NCBI GenBank assembly: GCA_037178625.1
Contig: CM074130.1
Location: 1,984,001 to 2,048,000 of the forward strand
Source of the DNA: Skeletonema tropicum
Taxonomy: Eukaryota; Bacillariophyta; Thalassiosirophyceae; Thalassiosirales; Thalassiosiraceae
DNA length: 64,000 nt
Direction of reading: 5' to 3'
The notes below the pieces were generated by a model, which worked only from the letters and a program-made list of their open reading frames with translations, was not told where the DNA came from and searched no databases. This document shows positions 38,421 through 48,373 of this stretch, piece by piece (the first letter of the stretch is position 1; each line of letters starts with the position of its first letter). The position numbers and the translations under genes are program-made.

Positions 38421-40355
38421 AGTCCGACTACGAGTTCGTACTCAGCCTCACTTTACAAGAGCGATTTCGTACTTAGCCTCACTTTACATAGTGACGAAGG
38501 CGGCATCCACAGCAATGGCTGGTTGCAACGATATAGGAACCCCTCCAATCCCCCCTCATTCAGATAACATTATTACCTAGCCCCCTCGCTCTGATTCCAC
38601 CGCCGCCGTCGCTCCCGCCGTTGGCGTTGGGTGGTATTAATTATTATATTTTTATTATGAAAGACCCATCGCCACAAGTTTTCGTCACTGCAGTGAACTT
38701 GGATTCCAACCGCAAATACATGCTTCCATTCAACAATGTCCAGGAGCGCCGGTGGAAACATTTTTATGGGGTGTTGCCGGATCTTTGCTGTATCATATGG
38801 CGAAAATTAGATGCCCACAACTCAATCCACGGAGGTGATTTCAACATCTCAGTGGGCACTTTATTTTCTCAAGGTTTATGGTAAGGAGGAAGATAACTCG
38901 AATTATTCAGGTGGAGTGGACGAGAAGACATTCCGGAAATGGACGCATATTTTTGTTGAAGCTATTTCCTTTCTAGAATCATCAGTGGTGAGTGTCGTTT
39001 CTTTCCTATTTGTAACTCATATCTCCCCTCAATGACCTCATGCCCTGCGACAGATAATCTGGGACGCACGGATCATCGAAGAACGTAGTTGGGGCTTGAT
39101 TGCGAATTAGTAGGAGTATTTATTGTCTGTCGTGTTTTTCATGCCATACTTGTACGAGGGAGAAGGAAAGGGACCACTCTTACTTGTTCGTTGGGTGGGA
39201 ATGGGAGTACAATAGAGGAAGGGACGAAGAGACGCAGCATAGGATAAACCTAGATTACAATAATCAATTAATTAGAAAAAAAATCCCACCCACCCACCTC
39301 TGGCAACATCGTCTATCCGTAAAGGTCATCGAAATCTTTCAAGCGTTTATTGACCGTCTCATGTCGTGCTCTTGCTTTGTCTTACATTGCTTGTTCATCC
39401 TCGGTTCCAACTTGCGGTGTTCTGATGTGGTGAGGCTCACCAACGTAGCCACTATCAGCAACAGCAGACTCGCCATAGTCAAGAGCTCCAAGCAGAGCTG
39501 TCCTCGAAATATTGAGGTCATTTTGACCGCATCTAAATGGGCCATTTATCCATACAATGTACCCCGTTGCGATGCAAACCCCAACTTCTTACTTCAGACC
39601 ACAATGATTAAATTTAACTCCACAGAATTCTTTATTGAAACCGATTTCTGCTGGCATATTCGTGCCGTCGATTGTTACAAGCGACCGGCTGTCGCCGATG
39701 ATCCGTGCGTCCCAGATTATCTGTCGCAGGGCATGAGGTCATTGAGGGGAGATATGAGTTACAAATAGGAAAGACACGACACTCACCACTGATGATTCTA
39801 GAAAGGAAATAGCTTCAACAAAAATATGCGTCCATTTCCGGAATGTCTTCTCGTCCACTCCACCTGAATAATTCGAGTTATCTTCCTCCTTACCATAAAC
39901 CTTGAGAAAATAAAGTGCCCACATGAGATGTTTGAAATCACCTCCGTGGATTGAGTTGTGGGCATCTAATTTTCGCCATATGATACAGCAAAGATCCGGC
40001 AACACCCCATAAAAATGTTTCCACCGGCGCTCCTGGACATTGTTGAATGGAAGCATGTATTTGCGGTTGGAATCCAAGTTCACTGCAGTGACGAAAACTT
40101 GTGGCGATGGGTCTTTCATAATAAAAATATAATAATTAATACCACCCAACGCCAACGGCGGGAGCGACGGCGGCGGTGGAATCAGAGCGAGGGGGCTAGG
40201 TAATAATGTTATCTGAATGAGGGGGGATTGGAGGGGTTCCTATATCGTTGCAACCAGCCATTGCTGTGGATGCCGCCTTCGTCACTATGTAAAGTGAGGC
40301 TGAGTACGAAATCGCTCATGTAAAGTGAGGCTGAGTACGAACTCGTAGTCGGACT
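38421..40355. mobile_element. Foldback Harbinger-like DNA transposon (658/660-bp inverted arms)
   Basis: Left arm 38421-39078 and right arm 39696-40355 are inverted copies of each other over ~660 bp with few differences. The unique loop is 39079-39695. The right arm carries the 5' half of a DDE transposase gene read leftward. The loop carries its catalytic part. The left arm is a second copy of the 5' half facing inward, with two 1-nt indels that shift its frame (near 38841-38853). Repeated subterminal motifs TACTCAGCCTCACTTTACA occur at each end. It abuts the outer repeat at 38419. Confidence 0.83.
39313..40119 (-). pseudogene. Decayed PIF/Harbinger-like DDE transposase (two exons)
   Basis: Model complement(join(39313..39720, 39787..40119)), phase-0 intron (GTGAGT ... 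GCGACAG). Exon 1 encodes a helical N-terminus (VDEKTFRKWTHIFVEAISFL). Exon 2 has the DDE-type signature blocks: TIDGTN (first Asp), FCGVKFNHCGLK, then VGVCIATGYIVWINGPF and GQNDLNISR (second Asp), ADSGYVGEP, and RARHETVNKRLKDF (Glu). This order is typical of Harbinger/IS5-like eukaryotic transposases. In-frame TAA at 39589-39591 and 39382-39384, plus an early stop at 39313, make it non-functional. It is shorter than usual, lacking the C-terminal end after the Glu block. Confidence 0.82.
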
Positions 40356-40356
40356 C

Positions 40357-40494
40357 TTGTTGTGACGGACGGACGATAATGGAGGGCGCAGATCTCGATC
40401 GTTCCTCTCATTCGATCTTTTGGGATCGGCATGCAACCTCCATGTCGATTGGCACGCCTAGACGTTTGGGTTTAGCTGTTAGTTTGTAGAAAAA
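40357..40494 (+). repeat. Direct repeat A, copy 1
   Basis: 138 bp starting ttgttgtgacggacggacg and ending gtttgtagaaaa, almost identical to 42686-42823. It lies directly inside the foldback element's right end. It could be an LTR-like or subterminal sequence of the enclosing element. Confidence 0.85.
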
Positions 40495-41004
40495 TATGAG
40501 CCCCCACAGGATCTTCTTTTGGGTAAAGAGTGGTAAATACCTTTCACGATAACCTTCCGATTGTTCTTGGTTTGAGAGCGTCAGTAGTTTTTTTTCGCAT
40601 GAAAATTCGAACTCGCTCCCTAAAGAGGTCCGTTGGGTAAGGATCGGTATATTGCTCCGGCGTTCTTCTCTGCTATGTGTATGAATTTATTTCACGCTGC
40701 ATTATGGAATTGCACCTCCCCCCCAATGAAGGGTTAGGGTTGGGTGGCCGCAGGCACATTGAGGGGAGACGGCAACAACCTATGAGTGCATGGAAGAGAT
40801 CGCCGGGTATTGGGAATTGGGACAACACTGCACCCGACGGGGTAACAACACAAAACACTGAGGGGGAAAAATTATACGGTGATAAACCTGCAGTCTTCTC
40901 CCAAAAGGTACGTTATGTCTGTAAAACTTTCGTTTTTTTTCCATGACTAATGTCATTATTTATTGTGGTGGTGAAAATCTCTGGAGAACTCTCCCTCAAC
41001 AGCA

Positions 41005-42118
41005 ATGGCTTGTGGGACCACACGTGCAACTGCAAGTAGTGGTAAAACCGCAGGAGTGTCAGTACAATCAGGCCTTTCTCCATCATCAACAACCGCTGGT
41101 GGTGGCAACTTTCCAACAATGGCTAGTGGCGAAACCTCGTCGGCGCGGGCAACTGCACGTGACGACAAAAGCTACTCCATATCTATGGCAAGTGGCTGTG
41201 GCAACTTCGCAACAGCGAGTGTCATCAACTTCCCTGTCCGGGCAAGTTGTGGTAAAACTAGCGCAGGGTTGTCTTGGCGTGCAGACGATTCTCCAACCTC
41301 AGCAACTGCTGTCGATGGTAAATTCCCAACAAAGGGAAGTGGCGAAAAATTCGGCAACCCCACAACTGTGGCAGGAAGCATCCATCCCACAACTGTGGGT
41401 GGACACAACGCAGGGAAGCTTTCCTCATCTGCAACTGCAGTTAGTGGAAACTTTCCAACCAGGTTTCCCACTGGAAGTAATCCTTCACCTTCGGCACCTG
41501 CCGGAGATGATAACTTCCAACCTACGGCAAACCTCGTCGGCGCGGGCAACTGCACGTGACGACAAAAGCTGCTCCATATCTATGGCAAGTGGCTGTGGCA
41601 ACTTCGCAACAGCGAGTGTCATCAACTTCCCTGTCCGGGCAAGTTGTGGTAAAACTAGCGCAGGGTCGTCTTGGCGTGCAGACGATTCTCCAACCTCAGC
41701 AACTGCTGTCGATGGTAAATTCCCAACAAAGGGAAGTGGCGAAAAATTCGGCAACCCCACAACTGTGGCAGGAAGCATCCACACAGGTGGACACAACGCT
41801 GGAAGTCATCCTTCACCTTCGGCAACTGCCGGAGATGATAACTTCCATCCTAAGGCAAGTGATAAGACTGCGTCTGATCGAACCACTGGAAGTCATCCTT
41901 CACCTTTGGCAACTGCCCGAGATGATAACTTCCAACCTACGGCGAGTGATATGATTGCGTCTGAGCGGGCAACGGCACGGGAAGAAAGGCTACCATCCAC
42001 ATCGGAAAGTTTGAGTGAAGCAGAAGACGACCGAGTTCGCTATGGCAGGGTTGGAAAAACGAGGCCACATTGGCAACTGCCGGAGATGATAACTTCCAAC
42101 CTATGGCGAGTGATATGA
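41005..42118 (+). other. Low-complexity Ser/Thr/Gly-rich repeated reading frame in the composite element
   Basis: Frame 41005-41559 starts MACGTTRATASSGKTAGVSV and reads a Ser/Thr/Gly-rich protein with repeated GDDNFQPTAS-like units. After a 253-bp internal duplication whose offset (397 bp) is not a multiple of three, the same protein sequence continues in the next frame to 42118. Short units (ggaagtcatccttcacctt..., about 90 bp apart) recur at least three times after 41790. No retroviral-type, transposase or zinc-knuckle motif is seen. This may be a cargo or structural ORF of a non-autonomous element, or simply an expanded minisatellite. Confidence 0.45.
41132..41384 (+). repeat. 253-bp internal direct repeat, copy 1 (copy 2 at 41529-41781)
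   Basis: Copies begin aaacctcgtcggcgcgggca and end gcaggaagcatcca, offset 397 bp with no net indel and only a few substitutions. A recent segmental duplication inside the transposon. Confidence 0.88.
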
Positions 42119-42470
42119 TGCCCAGTGGAAACTGGCCCAAATTGGACGATGGAACAATTGGAAGCAGCCGTGGCACGAGGCCCTCACAGCTCAGCGTTGG
42201 TACCAGAGGCTAGAAGCAACGTGCAGAGAAATTGGCAGTCTTCTCCGAACAGTTTCAGGAACTCCTCCCAAGTATGAGTATGGAGAGACACAACGCGATT
42301 CAGGTCTCAGAGAAAGGAGTGGCTCGAAGCCCAGAAAGAGTTTGTTCTGTGATGCTGGCCCCGACACAGCCTCCATCACATCCAAACTTCCTTCTGTGCA
42401 GGTGGGGTATTCTTCGAAAATCTCATCACTCCCTCCTCCTTGCCCTGAGGTTGTGTACACGCAACTGGGT

Positions 42471-42685
42471 GGGGCACAAAAGCTCAGCTAAGATTCCAAA
42501 TGGAACCCCAGCATAGCTTGTGTCAGGGCAAGGGGGTCAAACTGAGAGTTTAACCCAATTTTCGCACCACTCCTGTCTCTCTCTTCTGAAGTGTCTCTCC
42601 TCTCTTGTGTCCGGTTAGGTGTACCGATCGAGTCCGCCCGCAAGCAGGGAGTAAGGAACGTAAGTCCAGTACTGAAAGTACTTGA
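42471..42685 (+). repeat. Direct repeat B, copy 1 (copy 2 at 42855-43069)
   Basis: 215 bp from ggggcacaaaagctcagcta to gtactgaaagtacttga, offset 384 bp. I noticed one difference (cag/caa near the end). Copy 1 runs directly into repeat A copy 2. Copy 2 runs directly into the right outer inverted repeat. Confidence 0.88.
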
Positions 42686-42823
42686 TTGTTGTGACGGACG
42701 GACGATAATGGAGGGCGCAGATCTCGATCGTTCCTCTCATTCGATCTTTTGGGATCGGCATGCAACCTCCATGTCGATTGGCACGCCTAGACGTTTGGGT
42801 TTAGCTGTTAGTTTGTAGAAAAT
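42686..42823 (+). repeat. Direct repeat A, copy 2
   Basis: Matches 40357-40494. It lies between the two B copies, giving the order B-A-spacer-B, a pattern expected from unequal recombination within an A/B-bearing element. Confidence 0.85.
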
Positions 42824-43069
42824 AATCGACCCACTCCCCACCCTTTAACCAACGGGGGCACAAAAGCTCAGCTAAGATTCCAAATGGAACCCCAGCATAG
42901 CTTGTGTCAGGGCAAGGGGGTCAAACTGAGAGTTTAACCCAATTTTCGCACCACTCCTGTCTCTCTCTTCTGAAGTGTCTCTCCTCTCTTGTGTCCGGTT
43001 AGGTGTACCGATCGAGTCCGCCCGCAAGCAGGGAGTAAGGAACGTAAGTCCAATACTGAAAGTACTTGA

Positions 43070-43207
43070 ACTTTACATTTTTCGGTTGAGCATGTAAAGT
43101 GAGTACGAGAAATTCAAAAAAAAAAGAAAAAGTACGTAAGTAGCGTCGGTACCGCTACAGTACTTACGTAAGAAAATACTACGAAACTGTAATTTCCCGC
43201 AGCACCC
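43070..43207 (-). repeat. Right outer terminal inverted repeat of the composite block
   Basis: 138 bp, inverse of 38283-38419, ending ...taatttcccgcagcaccc. Together the pair bounds 4.9 kb inserted between the two DOMON paralogues. Confidence 0.82.
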
Positions 43208-43395
43208 AGTACTTTCGCCTGAAAAGCTTCGCAGCCAGCACCAGCTTCTTTTTTCGGTGCGCGATCTTGGATCTTGTCCGTCTTCACCTCACACCTCCTT
43301 CGCCCACTTCTTAGCCTACCATTACATATCAATTGCTTCCGCTCTGAGCGACAGGAGCGACCGCGCTGCACTCATTTGTATCATCCACGCTAACA

Positions 43396-44832
43396 ATGAG
43401 ATTGCTAGCCTTAGTGAGCCTCATAACTACAGCATTGCCGTCCACCCTTGCAGGAGGAACGCACGGCAACCCCCATGGCCATGGTCACTCCCATGGCGAT
43501 AATGGATTTCATGAGCATGACGTGCAGCATGGAACTGTCGACTGCACCACTACCTTTTGCAAGACGCAACTATCCAATGACCTCGAGAAGAGGTGGCATG
43601 TGCATATGGCTGCTGATTATGACCCCAGTGATGATATGTGTGCTCAATGCAAGATTACAGTCCAATTGATTTACGACGGATATACTTGGCTTGGATACGG
43701 CGTATCTCCTGACGGTGGGATGGTTGGGTCTACCGTTGTCATTGGCAGACCTTCTGAAGAACAGCCAACAGTCTATGAGCTCGAGGGCAAAATGAAGATG
43801 CGTGTACGACCTGTCACAGGGTTCAACTTGGAGGATGCGTCTATCAAATATGACAATGAAAATGCACAAACCATCATGGAGTTCACAACCCCGTTCAATA
43901 CCTTTGGAGTAACGGAAGAGGATGATGAATATCGGGTTGGTATCTCCTTGAATAGCCCAACCTACTTCATTTATGCTCATGGTAATGAAGGAAATATCGA
44001 ACTTGACTACCATGGGGGCAACAACAAAGGTTCAAGAACGTTGGAAAATCTAGTTAGTCCAGAGGCCGCATCGTTGGCAGATGATGATGAGGCAACTGCT
44101 AGTGCAATGACAATCATTCAAACCAAATCAACAAAGAACGCCTGGATGGCACACGGTATTCTTGCTTTCTTAGCTTGGGGCATATGCGCTCCAATGGCAA
44201 TCTCAGCTGCAGTATTGCGTGACTTGGATTGGGATAGACTCCCCTTCAAAAACTTTCTTGCCAAGTTCTGGTTATACACACATGCTGGGTTGAATTCTCT
44301 GAATTTTATATTTACCGTGGTGGCGTTTTCGGTCGCTGTAAAAACTACTTCGACTGAAATGGATGATCACTTTGATAATACGCATCCTCAAATAGGCCTG
44401 TCTATTTTCATATTGGTCTCCTTTCAAGTCTTGGGTGGGCTCTTACGCCCATCAAAGGAAATCAAGTCGACTCGCAGAAAGACATGGGAGAATGTCCATC
44501 ATCTTTTGGGAGTTACACTGTTTTGTATGGGGGTGTATCAATTATATTCTGGTCTAAGCATGTACCGTGATAGATATAGTGAGGTCAATAGCGTACTTTA
44601 CGTTGTGTTGGGTCTGTTGGTGTTTCTTTGGGCCTTTATTATTCTGGGCGGTTCATTGTATAAACTGGTCCTTTACTTACGGGGAGGTGGGAAAGAAAAG
44701 ATTACTGAGCCTACCAAGGAACCTGGCAGTGAAGACGGGGAGAAATCTACGACTGGGGATATACATGACTTGAAATTCAAGGAGGAGGAAGTTATGGAGA
44801 GTGTGGATTCTATCGAGAATGAAGTCATTTAG
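43396..44832 (+). CDS. DOMON-cytochrome b561 transmembrane protein with His-rich N-terminus
   Basis: 478 aa, single exon. The signal peptide is RLLALVSLITTALPSTLAGG. A His/Gly-rich segment (HGNPHGHGHSHGDNGFHEHD, about residues 24-43) could bind metal. The DOMON domain spans about 50-210. The b561 core is about 250-425, with the four expected heme-ligand His in order: WMAHGILAF, LYTHAGLNS, NTHPQIGLS, ENVHHLLGV. DOMON-b561 proteins shuttle electrons across plasma or vesicular membranes (ascorbate- or ferric-reductase-like roles). The C-terminus is acidic and cytosolic. It is the complete paralogue of 37217-37984, from which a transposon block separates it. Confidence 0.88.
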   Translation: MRLLALVSLITTALPSTLAGGTHGNPHGHGHSHGDNGFHEHDVQHGTVDCTTTFCKTQLSNDLEKRWHVHMAADYDPSDDMCAQCKITVQLIYDGYTWLGYGVSPDGGMVGSTVVIGRPSEEQPTVYELEGKMKMRVRPVTGFNLEDASIKYDNENAQTIMEFTTPFNTFGVTEEDDEYRVGISLNSPTYFIYAHGNEGNIELDYHGGNNKGSRTLENLVSPEAASLADDDEATASAMTIIQTKSTKNAWMAHGILAFLAWGICAPMAISAAVLRDLDWDRLPFKNFLAKFWLYTHAGLNSLNFIFTVVAFSVAVKTTSTEMDDHFDNTHPQIGLSIFILVSFQVLGGLLRPSKEIKSTRRKTWENVHHLLGVTLFCMGVYQLYSGLSMYRDRYSEVNSVLYVVLGLLVFLWAFIILGGSLYKLVLYLRGGGKEKITEPTKEPGSEDGEKSTTGDIHDLKFKEEEVMESVDSIENEVI

Positions 44833-45099
44833 CTTCTTCTCACTCAAAACAAAGAGAAGAAAGAACAGAAACACTCCATACAGTCATTAAAATAAATAGA
44901 TCCTTATTTTACCAACTTATAGTATTACATTTTAAGATTACTCATATATTATTACCTTGTCTTGCTTTATCTTTCATCTTGTAGAAAGGATTCAATTGTG
45001 GAGATTTGTTTCAGCCTTGGCCCCTGCTATTCTATCTTCCTCGTAAATAACTAGTCTCTCCAACAAAATAAAGTTCATATCTTCACAACATGAAGCAGT

Positions 45100-45606
45100 T
45101 TACATCCAGAGAGCGTCACCACCTTGTGCGGTTGTCCAGAACCCAATCACCTCCTCCTTATTGTCCACCAAAGGGAGGTTGCATGAGGTTACTTGGTCAG
45201 CACTTGGCAATGCGCGACCCTCAACTAAGCGACTTCCAACGATGGGATATACTACTTCACCTTCAGCATGATGAGCGTGGGTTAGAGTTGGAGTGATCTC
45301 ATCGTTGCTGCGAGACTCCTTGCCAACGAGACGAGTTACCAAATTCGTTGCCACAGCAGTGAAGCTGTTCCTCCTGCGTCGAGGAGAAGATCGAGAAGAA
45401 GAGAGTTGCGAGGCCTTGGAGGCACTTTCCTTGGCCTTCTTTGCAAAATAGTCTTGAGAAAAGGCTACGAGCTGCCTACTCTGCTCAGGGACAAGGTTGA
45501 CAGCAGTTGCTGATGAAGCTCGTGCGGCGGTGTTGGTCGAGGACGCAGGGGCGAAGGCAACCGCAGATTGGATGAAAAGGAAAGCTGCAAGCGAGATGCA
45601 ACGCAT
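45100..45606 (-). CDS. Plastid-targeted hypothetical protein
   Basis: 168 aa, single exon. The leader MRCISLAAFLFIQSAVA|FAPA is a canonical ASAFAP signal, and the Ser/Ala/Arg-rich next 60 residues resemble a transit peptide. The C-terminal ~60 residues (EGEVVYPIVGSRLVEGRALP ... EEVIGFWTTAQGGDALWM) appear to be the folded part. No family is recognised. The mature protein would be only about 10-12 kDa. Confidence 0.65.
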   Translation of the reverse strand: MRCISLAAFLFIQSAVAFAPASSTNTAARASSATAVNLVPEQSRQLVAFSQDYFAKKAKESASKASQLSSSRSSPRRRRNSFTAVATNLVTRLVGKESRSNDEITPTLTHAHHAEGEVVYPIVGSRLVEGRALPSADQVTSCNLPLVDNKEEVIGFWTTAQGGDALWM

Positions 45607-46378
45607 TTTGAGGATGTTACCCTTAGTTGTGGAAATAGTGAACGTAGATATTCGAACGGAAGATTCCTCAAAATCTTAGGATTGTGGCATCAAAAGTAGA
45701 AAGGGAAGAAGCGCCAATGATGCAGATCCAACGTTGCTTTGATACCGTCAATATCTTGATATTATGGAATGGTACGAAGGAGTGTTTTATGCAGCTTTGA
45801 AAAGAATATCGATAGCTACTTAGTGTGGACGTGGCAGAACTGGCAAGGAAGATGTGGCCATCACCATCTGGATCGAATTGTACGCACAAAGGAAGGGCTA
45901 CAAAGTACGTGTTCGAAGCCTGTCCGTCGTTTCTACTATTCCTTAGTGTGTAGACGATTGGACAGATACCACGACCAAAGTTGATGTTGGTGAATTCAAC
46001 ATTCAATTCAATCAGCTTGACACATGACAGCAACGTGACGTCGATCAAGGAATCACAGACTGTGGCACCATGCCATCGAACTTCATTGTCAGCTGTTCGC
46101 AGCACCTGCTCCCTACCCTGAAAAAGATATATGATCAAATCATGGAGTAGTAGGATTAAAATCATACTTACGGGTTAAAATTGAAATGAATGAGACTGAG
46201 AAACATGAAGCTACATTATTGAGGAGTCTGATTCCGAGAGCAACAACTACTAAGTACTCCAATTAATTGATTGAGACACAGTATCTTTCCAACCTAACAC
46301 CAGCATTTCCACAATTCACTTAAGAGGTAATGAAGCACATCCATTACTAATCGTCCTTCTAACCTACTCATCAGCTTT
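45607..46378. other. Intergenic, no supported gene
   Basis: About 770 bp. The minus-strand open frame 45668-46165 has no domain or targeting signal. A pyrimidine tract with CAG near 46118-46125 could act as a splice acceptor, but I find no partner exon. Confidence 0.4.
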
Positions 46379-47986
46379 TTATTTCAACAGCTCATTGATT
46401 ACCTCTGGTAACTGACTCAAAGTTTGAATCCTGGCATCCACTTTATCCATTGCATTCTCTGACATCTTCTTATGAGCGACCAATTCATCTTCAGACTCAG
46501 TGGACCATTCTGGAGTCTTTCCCTCCAATCGTAGTCGAGCAGTCTGCCCATATTCAGGTGAAAGGTCTACCAGTACTGTCTTCGCACCACATGTTGCCGC
46601 GCCTCCCACATCATAGGCCAGGTCATCTCCCACATGCACCCAGCACCATTCAATATCATCATTTTCTTTACTATCATTCTTCTTTTTAATTTCACTCGTG
46701 AGAGCACTCATCTCTTTTCCCTTCTGCACTGCCAATCGATAAATCCAACTCAATTCATCACTCTTATCCACTGCACTCAATTCCTGAAACTGTTCCATCT
46801 GTTGGACATTGGCAATATCATCCTCCCAACTGACAGTGAAATCGAAGAGGGGCATAAGACTGAACACCATGAGCATCGGATTGGCACTCCCATCGGTGAC
46901 TGCGCCGATAATAACGTTGGGGTTGTCCGATTGGATTTGTTTAATGGCGGAAATTGCATCAGGGAAGAGGTGACGTTCCGCAGCGTGATGACGCTCCATT
47001 TCCCAGGCATTGTAGACTGCTTGAACGACACTGGAGTGGACTGTGGTTCGTGCCCACCTATTATTATTGTGTTAGTTTCGTCATGTTTGGTTTTATTGTG
47101 TATAATGTGTGTGTGCGTGTGTGTGTTTTGGATGCAAACAGTCGGGCAACGCGAGACATGTACAGGAGTGAAAGATGCGTTATTAGCGAGAGGTCAATGA
47201 TACGCACGTTCATCAATACATGAAGAGATACACAAATCATCAGCACGACAATACTATGGCACAATAAAACTCACTTTTCCGCCGACTTAATCACAGGAGC
47301 AGTCAAATCATCTACATCAGTAGCCCAATCATCCGCAGTCTGTTTCAACTTTGTATCTAAAATAAATTCCTCCATTTTCTTCCGAATAGCCGCTAAACGA
47401 ATTTCCTTGTGATTGACGGTAGTTGGTTTCAGTGGATCTTCGGCCTTGTCGGAAGCGCCAACAGTTGCAGCTCCTTCCGCAATGTCCATACGGATTCGTT
47501 TTCCCGCCGCGACAATGTCAGAGGGTTGGATGCCGACGTATCCAAAGTTGGACATGGCGGTAGAAAATGCAGTGTTTGCCTCTCCAAGGACTGGAGCAAT
47601 TGGATAGAGTGTGTCGTCTGATGTTATTATGCAACGCACATTTGATTGTTTCGTTCCGTGAGCAACATTATTATTATGGGTCACATGATATGTACATTTT
47701 TAAACTGGAGATCATACTTACCAAGATCAAATGTAAGAAGACCAAGCTTCTTTTTCTTCTTTTGTGTCGCTGTAGCTGATGCTGTTTCATTATCTTCAGT
47801 GGTTGTAGAGAAAAGTGCCCCCTCCAGCCGCAGCAGCCGTTGTTGATGGCCACTACTGACGTTGCTTCTTGTGGGGGCAGCTACTCTTCCTCCTGCAGAT
47901 GGAGAAACGTGAAAACCCAGCGAGAACGATGGGGCTTGTAATGATATCGATGCCAGTAGGGCGACGGTGGTCGGTGATACTCTCAT
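46379..47986 (-). CDS. HAD-like hydrolase, three exons, plastid or secretory leader
   Basis: Model complement(join(46379..47057, 47275..47617, 47722..47986)), 428 aa. Phases 1 and 2 agree, and the junctions rebuild sequence conserved with the intronless paralogue at 48374 (LTFDLDDTLYPI; SAEKWA). The start is ATG 47986 before a hydrophobic leader (TTVALLASISLQAPSFSLG|F). HAD motifs: I DLDDT (about residue 87), II GAVTDG, IV WVHVGDDLAYDVGGA (about 350). The cap resembles haloacid-dehalogenase/phosphatase type C1. The second intron spans 217 bp and includes a (GT)n microsatellite (about 47100-47125). Substrate unknown. Confidence 0.85.
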
Positions 47987-48373
47987 TTTGCTTTCCTTTG
48001 CTTCAATTACGCCGATAGTGTTCGTAGAAGGAGATCTATCACTAGTGCTGTAGCGCTGTAACTCGAACTCGAACTCGAAACTCGAACTCCTACCTCTCTC
48101 GCTCGCTCGGCGAAAAAGATTTGACTTCATTTTTCTTGTCGAGAGAAAAGAGGAGAAGAGAAAATTTTCTTCGTGTCCGTTCGTGATTCTACATCGGAAT
48201 TAGTATTACGACTTACGACCGTTAGCTCGGAACCCCGATGCCGGCTGGATTTGGCTGGATCTTGGTGCTTCAAAAATTCGAGTTCTGAGAACAACATCAA
48301 CCTCATGCTGCTCATGGTGGCGCTCTTCGGATCGATCATAACAAACTTTGAATAAATCTTGTGAGTAACAACA
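47987..48373. promoter_or_regulatory. Bidirectional promoter region between HAD paralogues
   Basis: 387 bp between head-to-head start codons. It contains a short tandem aactcg repeat (about 48060-48090). Both genes probably use it. No defined elements are identified. Confidence 0.45.

Noticed and set aside
39100..39768. Plus-strand 222-codon frame in the foldback loop
   Set aside because: Antisense of the transposase pseudogene. The minus strand shows the conserved DDE motifs in order.
40357..43069. LTR retrotransposon (repeat A starting TGTTG as LTR)
   Set aside because: A copies diverge after 138 bp, there is no clear CA end, primer-binding site, protease or reverse transcriptase, and B copies are arranged B-A-B. 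Kept as direct repeats only.
45668..46165. Minus-strand open frame with an upstream pyrimidine tract and CAG
   Set aside because: No partner exon, domain or targeting signal. Hydrophobic start is from T-rich intergenic sequence.
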